Positions 1 through 8,800 of a DNA stretch of 15,500 nucleotides are shown piece after piece (position 1 is the first letter of the stretch; each line of letters begins with the position of its first letter). The stretch is taken from contig NC_092578.1 in the NCBI RefSeq assembly GCF_037975245.1, forward strand, positions 3,557,001-3,572,500. Reading direction: 5' to 3'. Below the pieces are notes generated by a model, which made no database searches, was not told the DNA's origin, and was given only the letters and a program-made list of their open reading frames with translations. The translations under genes were made by a program, and so were the position numbers. Source of the stretch: Apostichopus japonicus. Its lineage: Eukaryota > Echinodermata > Holothuroidea > Aspidochirotida > Stichopodidae.

Positions 1-1046
1 TAAGCTAACTTCATATATCTATTCATAATGTGGATAGGAGTTGTGTGTGTGGGGGGGGGCGGGCGGGGAGGGGGGGTTGTGGTCTTGGCACTTTGGCAGT
101 AGCATATTTTGGCTACAACATTTCACAAACATCGGGAAGGGCTATCTCCTACATGCTTTTCATCATCAAAAATGTAACATAATTAGAAAACTCACTAGAA
201 CAATCACCACTACCGGAGACAAAATGTTTTCATAAAATACTATTCATAGAGGGGATGAGAATGGAAGATCTTGGCAGTAGCCATATTGTGAACAAAGATG
301 TCTTCACCAACATCAATAAGGACTATATCTAGTAAACTAAACTTGAAAGTCAATTCCAGCATATCCATTCTATCCAGATTGCAAAAGCATTCAAATCAAA
401 GCTAAGAGCTAACTACAAATTTGGAATTCCCCAATTTGCATCACTTTTTACATAATCCATCAGGGCATTGTTTACCTGCTACAGCACACAGAAGATAAAA
501 AAGGGCTAGATCAAATAGACTATATTATGCTAGACAAAAGGAACAAATGCATAAAAGTCGCTGGACTACTTCACAAATACCTGAGCAATTTTGTTTCCGG
601 TCATTTTTTTTCCTGCTTATTTATATAATGTCTAAATTTAATTCCTGTTGCAATGAATAAACTTTAGTGTCAAACTGGATAATACAATGCAGACTTCTAT
701 GAAGAACATCGACTAGTGGGAATTCCCGTTGAGGGCATGCGAGGCACCAACTAAGGGTAAACATCAAGAAGTGACAACTAGAAGAATAACTACAACAAGA
801 GCCCAAGGGCACTGTGGTTCCTTGCTTGGGGTATATGACAATACACATCATATTATCAAGCAAGATTGGGCTGAAATAGTCCAAGTAATTGTCCTACATG
901 TTCCCATAAAGTAACCAACACTATAGCCAACACTTTTGTGATCACAAAATGTGATCGGATTTTATATCAAAAGGCACTTTTGAGATCTAAATATGGCGTC
1001 GAAAATGTAAGAAATATAAGAGACCTACAAGCGTGTCAACAGATAT
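1..1046. other. Non-coding flank with G-run cluster and degenerate direct repeats
   Basis: I found no supportable exon here on either strand. If DLEC1 continues to the left, this stretch is intronic. It holds a GT tract running into four long G-runs (51-76). It also holds two related passages beginning TTGGCAGTAGC(C)ATATT at about 92 and 273, each followed by a similar CACAA/CACCAAACATC..AAGG.CTAT pattern, suggesting an old duplicated repeat. From about 620 to 1046 the sequence is unremarkable. Confidence 0.5.
51..76 (+). other. G-quadruplex-prone G-run cluster
   Basis: The runs are G9, G3, G4 and G7 separated by single C, C and A bases. This fits the four-run, short-loop G-quadruplex pattern on the plus strand. 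It follows an alternating GT tract (41-50), which can itself be structurally unstable. Confidence 0.6.
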
Positions 1047-1606
1047 GATAACAATGGTGACCTCAGATGACATGACCTTGAAGTTTCAAAATGTTCCACC
1101 ACCCCATTCACAACTTGTCCCAAAATATCAACCATGTCACACCTTGGCAATGAGATTTAATTGCATTAAATGTCAAAAAATTAACTTTTGAACTTGTATG
1201 TAACTTCACACACAAAGGTCACCCGGAGGTCAACCAATTGACATTTTTGATCGGTGAGACCTAAATAGAGCATGACTGTAAAAATTCAAACATTTTTTCT
1301 TTGCCCATTTTCTCCCCCCATAATACTACTTTTTTAACATAAGCTGACCTTTGGTGACCTTGGATCACATGACCGTTAAGTTTGAAAATATTCCCCTATA
1401 CCATTTGCAACTTGTCCAAAAAAATCAACCTTGTCACACCTTGGCACTGGGAGTTATTGCATTAAATGTGTGAAAATTAACTTTGACCTCAAATAACTTC
1501 GCACACGAAGGTCAAATGGGGGTCAACCCATTGACATTTATGATCAGAAGGTACCTTTAACATCTGAATATAGCATCGAAACTGTAAAAATCCACAAAAC
1601 ACGAAA

Positions 1607-1640
1607 AGGTCACCAGAGGTCAAATTGAGGTCAAGGGTCA
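1607..1640 (+). other. AGGTCA half-site cassette, copy 1 (DR4-DR5-DR1)
   Basis: Four half-sites lie in one orientation: AGGTCA, 4 bp (CCAG), AGGTCA, 5 bp (AATTG), AGGTCA, 1 bp (A), GGGTCA. These spacings correspond to the classic DR4, DR5 and DR1 nuclear-receptor element geometries. Function is not shown; this is a sequence match only. Confidence 0.6.
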
Positions 1641-2007
1641 CCCAGATGCGGGTCGACAATTGGATTACATTGGAGCAACTCCCAACCCTAACGGACAATT
1701 TGTTCTTAAGTTGTCGCAAAAATGCTAGTTTTTTATCATTAAGCTGACCTTTGGTGACCTTGTATCACATGACCGTTAAGTTTGAAAATATTCCCCTATA
1801 CCATTTGCAACTACTCCAAAAATATCAACCTTGTCACACCTTGGCACTGGGAGTTATTGCATTAAATGTGTGAAAATTAAATTTGACCTCATATAACTTC
1901 GCACACGAAGGTCACACAAGGGTCAACCTATTGACATTTATGATCAGAAGGTACCTTTGACATCTGAAAATAGCATCGAAACTGTAAAAAATCCACAAAA
2001 CGCGAAA

Positions 2008-2041
2008 AGGTCACCAGAGGTCAAATTGAGGTCAAGGGTCC
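2008..2041 (+). other. AGGTCA half-site cassette, copy 2
   Basis: It has the same four-half-site arrangement as copy 1, 401 bp further on. The last half-site is changed from GGGTCA to GGGTCC, which would weaken the DR1 pair. Confidence 0.55.
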
Positions 2042-2407
2042 CCCAGATGCGGGTCGACAATTGGACTTCATTGAAGCAACTCCCAACTCTAACGGACAAT
2101 TTGTTCTCAAGTTATCGCAAAAATACTAGTTTTTTATCATTAATTGACCTTTGGTGACCTTGTATCACATAACTGTTAAGTTTGAAAATATCCCCCTATA
2201 CCATTTGCAACTACTCCAAAAATATCAACCTTGTCACACCTTGGAACTGGGAGTTATTGCATTAAATGTCTGAAAATTAACTTTGACCTCATATAACTTC
2301 GCACACGAAGGTCACACGGGGGTCAACCCATTGACATTTATGATCAGAAGGTACCTTTAACATCTGAAAATAGCATCGAAACTGTAAAAATCCACAAAAC
2401 ACTAAAA

Positions 2408-2441
2408 AGGTCACCAGAGGTCAAATTGAGGTCAAGGGTCA
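2408..2441 (+). other. AGGTCA half-site cassette, copy 3
   Basis: The arrangement and spacers are identical to copy 1, with all four half-sites intact. It lies 400 bp after copy 2. Confidence 0.6.
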
Positions 2442-3362
2442 CCCAGATGCGGGTTGACAATTGGATTACATTGAAGCTACTCCCAACCCTTACGGACAAT
2501 TTGTTCTCAAGTTATCGCAAAAAATACTAGTTTTTTATCATTAATTGACCTTTGGTGACCTCAGATCACATGACCGTTAAGTTTGAAAATATTCCCCTAT
2601 ACCATTTGCAACTTGTCTCAAAATATCAACTGTGTAACACCTTGGCACTGGGAGTTATTACACTAAATGTCTGAAAATTAACTTTGACCTCATATAACTT
2701 AACATACAAAGGTCACCTTGGGTCAACCAATTGACATTTTTGATTGATGAGACCTAAATTAGAGCATCAAACTATGAAAATTCAAACATTTTTTTCTTTG
2801 CCCATTTTCTACCCCCAAAATACTAGTTTTTTGACATTAATTGACCTTTGGTGACCTCGGATCACATGACCGGTAAGTTTGAAAATATTCCCCTATACCA
2901 TTTGCAACTTGTCCAAAAATATCAACCATGTCACACCTTGGAACTGGGAGTTGTTGCATTAAATGTGTGAAAATTAACTTTGACCTCATATAACTTCGCA
3001 CACGAAGGTCACACGGGTGTCAACCAATTGACATTTTTGATCGGAAGGTACCTTTGATATCCAAATCTAGCATCAAAACCAAACATTTTCTTTTTTGCTC
3101 GTTTCCTCCCAAAATAAGCACATTTTTTCTAATGTGACCTTTGACCTTTTGACCTTGGTTTCAGATGTAGTTTAATCTCCTGATTCCAAAAAACAAAACG
3201 AAAAGTCTGTACAACCATCCTAACTCCGACCGAAAAACTTTGACCCCATATAACTTCGCACATAAAGGTCACACGGGGTCAACCTATTGACATTTATGAT
3301 CAGAAGGTACCTTTGACATTTGAAAATAGCATCGAAACTGTAAAAATCCCAAAAACACGAAA

Positions 3363-3396
3363 AGGTCACCAGAGGTCAAATTGAGGTCAAGGGTCA
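3363..3396 (+). other. AGGTCA half-site cassette, copy 4
   Basis: The arrangement and spacers are identical to copy 1, with all four half-sites intact, in the mosaic last long unit of the array. Confidence 0.6.
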
Positions 3397-3660
3397 CCCA
3401 GATGCAGGTCGACAATTGGATTACATTGAGGCAACTCCCAACCCTAACGGACATTTCGTTCTCAAGTTATTGCAAAAATACTAGTTTTTTATCATTAATT
3501 GACCTTTGGTGACCTCGGATCACATGACCGTTAAGTTTGAAAATGCCCCCCTAACCAGTTCACAACTTGTCCCAAAATATCAATCTTGTCGCACATTGGC
3601 ACTGGGAGTTATTGCAGTTTTAATATTTTCGGTTTTTGGACCATAACTGACATTTGGTGA

Positions 3661-5066
3661 CCTTTGTGGGCACCAAAAACAATAGGGCACACCTTCTCCA
3701 TATGGCGGATATATAGTCCAAGTTTGGCCTCAATCCAACATTCCCTTATTGAGATAGAGCGTACCCAAGCAAGTGTCACAGACACACACACACACACATA
3801 CATACATACATACATACATACATACATACATACACACACACACACGCCAACCTGACTGCATAGGTTCCTTTTGCTAAAGCAAGGATCCAAAAAGAGTAGA
3901 CACTGAACTTTAAACAATGGGAACTCTTTTGTTCCTCACAAACAAAGGAACCAATTTGGCACACTACCAAATGTTTGGTTAAGTTTTTCCCGCCAACTGC
4001 ACAGTTTGTATAAAGAGCAGTTAAAAAGCTTTTGTCAATGTTGCTAGGGCAATAGTGAGCTATGTGGTAAACAGTGGAGATATGCATAAAACAAGGAACA
4101 AAAAATATGTTTTGGTACAGTATTTCCTTTAAATGATACAGTAGTTAAGAGACCAGTTTTTCAGAACGCAACCAATACTGATAATGGAACAAGGAAGTTT
4201 ACAAAAATACTAAGTAAGGATAACAAAGTTTGCTATGAAGTTTTGAAAACAACATTTATCAACCAGCCTGGGGTTTTACACAGGTTGCAATTTTATGGCT
4301 ATTAGCCGTAAATAATGGTCCTAAATGCAAAATAGTAAATGCTTGAAAAATGAACATTTAAGGGGAAAAAAACTATGTTCATTCAATTTTAATACAGCAC
4401 ATTCACTATTGTTTTCGATTATGTATATGCAAACTACTAAAGTCAAGTTTTACGGTACACCCTTCTAACCGGTATTCACACTCATAAGCTTTCTTAAGCT
4501 TTGTGTGGGTTCTCACCAGTTTCTAACTGTACAGTATGCACACTGTAAATTCATATGTACAGAAATTACGTGACCGAAATATAGATGTTGGAAACTTCAA
4601 AACTATCTGCTTTTTTGCTTCTCTTTTTGCGGTGTTTAAGGTAAAATGATGATTTTCGCAAAATCCTGTAAACAAGTATTAGTCATCATCATTACCAAGA
4701 TTAACGACTAGATAGATCTAAACTGGGGAGGGTACCACCAGCCTAGTATGACTAACAGGGCAACCAGGCCTATCAGTGTTGTATCCATGCCATCATCACA
4801 TTGGAATAGGAATTGATGTAAAGCACTGAAAATACATTATGAACTTTCAAAGACTGACAAACTCAGTTGAAGGTGTTATAACATAAGGAACAATATTACA
4901 GGCCGTTCTTATAGTTGGATAACAGTTAATTTTAGGGAGTATTTTGCATGAATATCTTGTCAAATATGGAAAGGAAGAAAAAGAATTTCTTAACCTGTGT
5001 TAAGAATATCTTATACTCTCTTCTCTTTTGAAAATTAGTATGTCATATCCTGTACTAGACTGTTTG
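3661..5066. other. Non-coding stretch with a CA/CATA microsatellite
   Basis: No exon-like frame with matching splice sites and family similarity is visible here. The sequence is AT-rich with short poly-A/T runs. The only clear structure is the compound microsatellite at 3782-3845. On the minus strand a short frame (4836-4708) encodes a hydrophobic segment, noted under findings, but it is too small to call. Confidence 0.5.
3782..3845. repeat. Compound (AC)n-(CATA)n-(AC)n microsatellite
   Basis: An AC run leads into about nine CATA units and then another AC run. Reading frames across it give Cys/Val/Tyr or His/Thr/Ile repeats on either strand, which are artefacts of the microsatellite. Confidence 0.95.
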
Positions 5067-5418
5067 AAAAAAATTTAAAAATATTTAAAAATTTAAAAAT
5101 TTAAAAATTTAAAAATTTAAAAATTTAAAAATTTAAAAATTTAAAAATTTAAAAATTTAAAAATTTAAAAATTTAAAAATTTAAAAATTTAAAAATTTAA
5201 AAATTTAAAAATTTAAAAATTTAAAAATTTAAAAATTTAAAAATTTAAAAATTTAAAAATTTAAAAATTTAAAAATTTAAAAATTTAAAAATTTAAAAAT
5301 TTAAAAATTTAAAAATTTAAAAATTTAAAAATTTAAAAATTTAAAAATTTAAAAATTTAAAAATTTAAAAATTTAAAAATTTAAAAATTTAAAAATTTAA
5401 AAATTAAAAATTAAAAAA
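5067..5418. repeat. (AAAAATTT)n simple satellite, about 40 copies
   Basis: From about 5083 to 5404 the 8 bp unit AAAAATTT repeats without a single change. Slightly degenerate units lie at each end: an ATATTT variant near 5081, and shortened AAATT units near 5401-5418. Perfect identity over some 320 bp suggests recent expansion. The unit embeds the self-complementary AAATTT, so strands can fold on themselves and the DNA should melt and bend easily. It lies 260 bp downstream of the DLEC1 exon 6 donor, inside the presumed following intron. True copy number may be misjudged by sequencing or assembly. Confidence 0.97.
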
Positions 5419-5678
5419 GGGCAGTGAATATTAGGTGATGTTTTTAAACAATGAATTAAAAATGATTTTTCCATTTCATTTGAGATAGATTAAATCTATA
5501 AGAGTTTCTGAAGATGGTCAATTGATATGATCAGATATAAACTCCCATGATTTACTGAAATATGATACATAGAGGACAGACACTTGATGATAACCAAGAG
5601 AGATACCAAGGTCACGTTTAATGGCCTGGACATCAGTGGTGATCTATAAACATTTATTAACAAGAATAAAATACTCAC
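5419..5678 (-). other. DLEC1: Start of intron 6 of DLEC1 (open to the left)
   Basis: The intron begins with donor GTGAGTATTTTATTC, a very good splice donor. The following 260 bp up to the AT satellite show no feature. As no continuation of the MSP-like domain is found in 1-5678, this intron probably spans at least 5.6 kb. Confidence 0.6.
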
Positions 5679-5848
5679 CTAACCCGATGGCAAAGTATTG
5701 AGTTTTCGGGGGAAGCACGCGAAGTGGACGACTCGCAGCCGAGACATTCTTCAAGTTGAGAGTGGCTTCGTAAACGTGACCGACTTGATACTTGGAAAAC
5801 ACAATCTGTGACGGTGTTGCGATGAAGACCACACTGGGTTCGTTTTTA
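5679..5848 (-). CDS. DLEC1: DLEC1 exon 6, residues 279-335, start of MSP/ASH-like domain
   Basis: The exon is 170 bp. It enters in phase 2 after acceptor TTCTTTTCAG|T and leaves in phase 1 at a near-ideal donor, GGGTTAG|GTGAGT. It encodes PSVVFIATPSQIVFSKYQVG, then HVYEATLNLKNVSAASRPLR, then VLPPKTQYFAIGL. This is the first beta strands of the ASPM/SPD-2/Hydin (MSP-like) immunoglobulin fold typical of ciliary scaffold proteins such as DLEC1, HYDIN and CFAP74. The SR.LRVLPP.T.YFA(I/L)GLG string is the clearest DLEC1 hallmark in the window. The next exon should encode the FPGKGGM(V)APGM-like continuation. I looked for it on the minus strand down to position 1 and did not find it, so it probably lies outside the window. 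Confidence 0.93.
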
Positions 5849-8800
5849 CTGAAAAGAAGTGGGAAGAGAAGTCAGAAAACGGTTTTCAAACATGGAAGTA
5901 TATATTCACTAAAAGTAGAGATTTGCTAATCACACGCAAGAGTTTTGAAATTCAAAAAGGGATATTTTTATACTCTTTATGTTGCCAATGTCCAAATTTA
6001 ATATGCAAGGTGTCATATCTCCACCGTGTTGATTACTTGTTGGGTACATTATAATCAAATTTGAGTCCAAACTGATCAAATTTTCTTGACATCAATCATT
6101 CCGGTTTGAGCGATTGTGCAAATCACAGGTGTCTTTAGCTTCATCGAGTAATGAGAAGACACTTTTAGTTTTGCTAAGTGATCATTTTTGTCTCTAGTCA
6201 CCATGGCATGTGAACGAAGCACAGTCACCTTAAATCCAACATGACCCACTCTAAGCAGACTCCACACTGCCCGACTGATTGCGATCCAACTCGTCTAACG
6301 TCGACCGCGTGTGCTTGCTTAAGACCAAAGCCCCATCAAGATTTTGTCGCAGAGACATCAGCTTCATTCTGAGAAATTCGACGTGTAAGTGGGCGACCAT
6401 TCACGACCGAAATATACCAAGTTTCAATAGTCACAAAGATCAATCACTTGAAAATGGTCTTGCAGGTGACCTAAGCGATCACCAGTCATTAAAACAGGAA
6501 CAGGACCAGAAAAACCATTGAGTTCGCTCATCAGTCGTTCAGTGTGGTGTGATGGAGGGAGGGTGGGGGGGATGGGGGATGCCATGACCATCGAGTTGTG
6601 TCAGGTCACATTCAGTCTGGGTTGTGCTTAGTCAGCTTTAGCGTTTCTCAACGATCTCGTCGTCTGTAGCCGCTAGGGCGTGACCACCTACCTTGTGTCG
6701 GTCACGGTAGTCTTAGCACAACTGAGCTCATGAGACACAGTGTTAGCTTTGATCAATGATCTCTTGCCCTCGGTCTGTGATGGGGGTCGATGCCTCGGAT
6801 TCCTCAGAAAGTCAGTTTTCTTGTAGACCATTGTCAGGTCCTTCCGATGTAACTCTCTCTCTTCTGGCGTCAGAGTTTCCTGCCAATTTTCTTTGCTAGC
6901 AACCTGTGGAATAAAATATCACAAAAACAGAAGGTTCAAATGGAAATTTTGTACAAAGGGAGTTCTAACTACAAATATGAGTAGGAATATGAATAGGAGG
7001 AAAATTCAACTAGAGCATCTATAATGCAAAAACTCAACACATCCAGACAGGATTTGTGCAGAAAACAATATGATCATCTCGAAACACTTTGCCCTCAGAA
7101 ATAGAAAAGTCATGGGAGGAAGGACTGTTTAGCATGTTATGACATATTATCATTGGGATTTTGGTGAACTTTCTCAGGAATGCACATTTTAATCCCAAAA
7201 TTTGGTGATAGCAGGAGTGGATATAGATAACAAGGTAGCACAGTAGCACAGAGTACATGCCTGGCTGGAAAGGCTTTTCACCGTTATTGGGGGTGCTCTT
7301 CCAAATGGTTTCAATGGGGGAAAAATTAGTAGTTAGTAGATATGCACTTGGCATGATAAATTTGTTTCCTCTTTGTTTTCCCTTTTATTTCACAATATTT
7401 TCATAATCAATATTAATATAATATAATTTTTAATTTTTTCATAATCGGCTTGCCTCAGTTAAAATGTACAAATGGAATAGGGCTAAATCTGTATTGGACT
7501 TGTCCAAGTCACAAAATACATACCAACAGAGTACCCCCCCCCCCCCAAAAAAAAAAAATTAATAATCAAAGTTACCAAACATATGGAATTTTTTGGTTGT
7601 TGTTGTCAAAGTGATACTGCATAATTTTATAAAACAGGGGAGATATACTATCCTTCATAAGTATTCAAAATTCTAGATGAGGTGTGATGTTTTCAATTCA
7701 AAGCAAGGAAACCATGGTGATATTATGAAAACAAAAGGTGATAAAAGAAAATAAAAAAATTTGTAAAAAAATTACATAGGAAATCCTGAAACCTCAATAA
7801 CATCAATCATGAATGCTATCAAGAAGAATCTGCTTGCTTGTGTTCAGCTGAATTTTGTTGGTTTTTGTTTTTACAATAACTGTCATATATTATTTTGTTT
7901 TTTCACAAGCAAGCAATGTTACCCTTTGTTTTATTTTTATAAGTACAAAAATAACAATGCACATTTACACATATTACTCTTTTGTTTAAATAAGTGTCCG
8001 TCTATCGAGGTCTTTCAAAGTTTCTTGGAAAAAAAATGGGAAAAAAAAGTAGATCTCACAAGTACAAACTATTTTTGCAAGATTATAAGAAAGGCTAGTT
8101 TTATCTGGGATTAATTTCTACATCTCACTTAATTCATGTAAAAGACTTGTTTCATTATGTCATTGCATCGTTAACTGTATATTCAGTGTATTGTTTGATG
8201 ACTTGTTGTGAACAAGTCCATTTAAAAAACCCATTACACCATACTTTTGTGGTCCACATACTAAAGTAGTAACTCTTAGTATTGCGATAAATCCCACCCC
8301 TCCCCCCCCCCACAAACACTCACTGTGGTCTCGAAATGAAATTTCTACAGATGCCCTGGATTGCTATTGCTAAGTAAATAAGTTACAGAAAAAATGACTG
8401 GGTAAAGGGCATAGTGAGTTTTGGCTTGTAGAGAATTCAAACTCATTTGTTTCCTCTTTTTCCATGTTTTTTTTTCTTTTCTCTTTATAAAAGTTGTCTA
8501 TACTGAATGCCTCTTTCAAGTTGTAAGACATATCACAATATCAATGAAAAGATATTCCAACACAGAGGTAAAAAAACACTTCCCCTTTTACTTGCTGGCA
8601 TATACACTTACATATATACACTCACCATACCAAAAAGAAAAAAAATAGCTATGTTGGCAAACAGTCTTGCCGTAAACAATTATCTAAGACAGCCAGCCTT
8701 CTCGGTAGGTGACAGGATTCGAGAGTAACTGTTTACATAGAAGCAATGTAATATGCAATATAATATGTAATATGAGTTTTAAACCCTACAAGTTTAAAAT

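Larger units (their letters stand above)
1047..3660. repeat. Tandem repeat array of about 296 and 400 bp units
   Basis: A conserved TGACCTTTGGTGACCT block recurs at 1345, 1745, 2145, 2546, 2842 and 3500, with degenerate partners near 1050 and 3647. The spacings are 400, 400, 401, 296 and 658 bp. The units share a common half: GAAAATATTCCCCTATACC, then CACACCTTGG, AACTGGGAGTTATTGC and ATTAAATGT-type segments. The other half alternates between a long form (GGTACCTTTRACATCTGAA onward, with a GGTCAC-rich block and CCCAACYCTAACGGACA) and a short form (GAGACCTAAAT, CAAACATTTTT, TTTGCCCATTTTCT). The 658 bp spacing is a mosaic with a private stretch at about 3090-3240. Divergence between units is low for most of the array. 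No long open frame persists across units, so I see a non-coding satellite-like or element-derived array. Confidence 0.88.

Noticed and set aside
1957-2157. Plus-strand frame in the tandem array
   Set aside because: It is not kept open in the other units of the array and consists of the repeated half-site DNA.
1047-3660. CRISPR-like array
   Set aside because: The repeats are 300-400 bp and contiguous, with no regular short repeat/spacer pattern; the context is eukaryotic.
3609-4087. Open frames of about 100 codons on the minus strand across the microsatellite
   Set aside because: Their Cys/Val/Tyr/Met repeats come directly from the CA/CATA tract, and the rest has no similarity.
4700-4836. 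Next DLEC1 exon after exon 6
   Set aside because: The predicted continuation (FPGKGGM.APGM-like) is not present here or elsewhere below 5679, and the entry phase does not fit (phase 2 here, phase 1 needed).
7034-7354. 106-codon minus-strand open frame in intron 4
   Set aside because: It lacks splice sites in the required phase and any DLEC1 similarity, and its composition is that of the intron.
7809-8114. 101-codon plus-strand open frame
   Set aside because: It is Phe/Cys/Asn/Lys-rich, typical of AT-rich non-coding DNA, with no recognisable domain.
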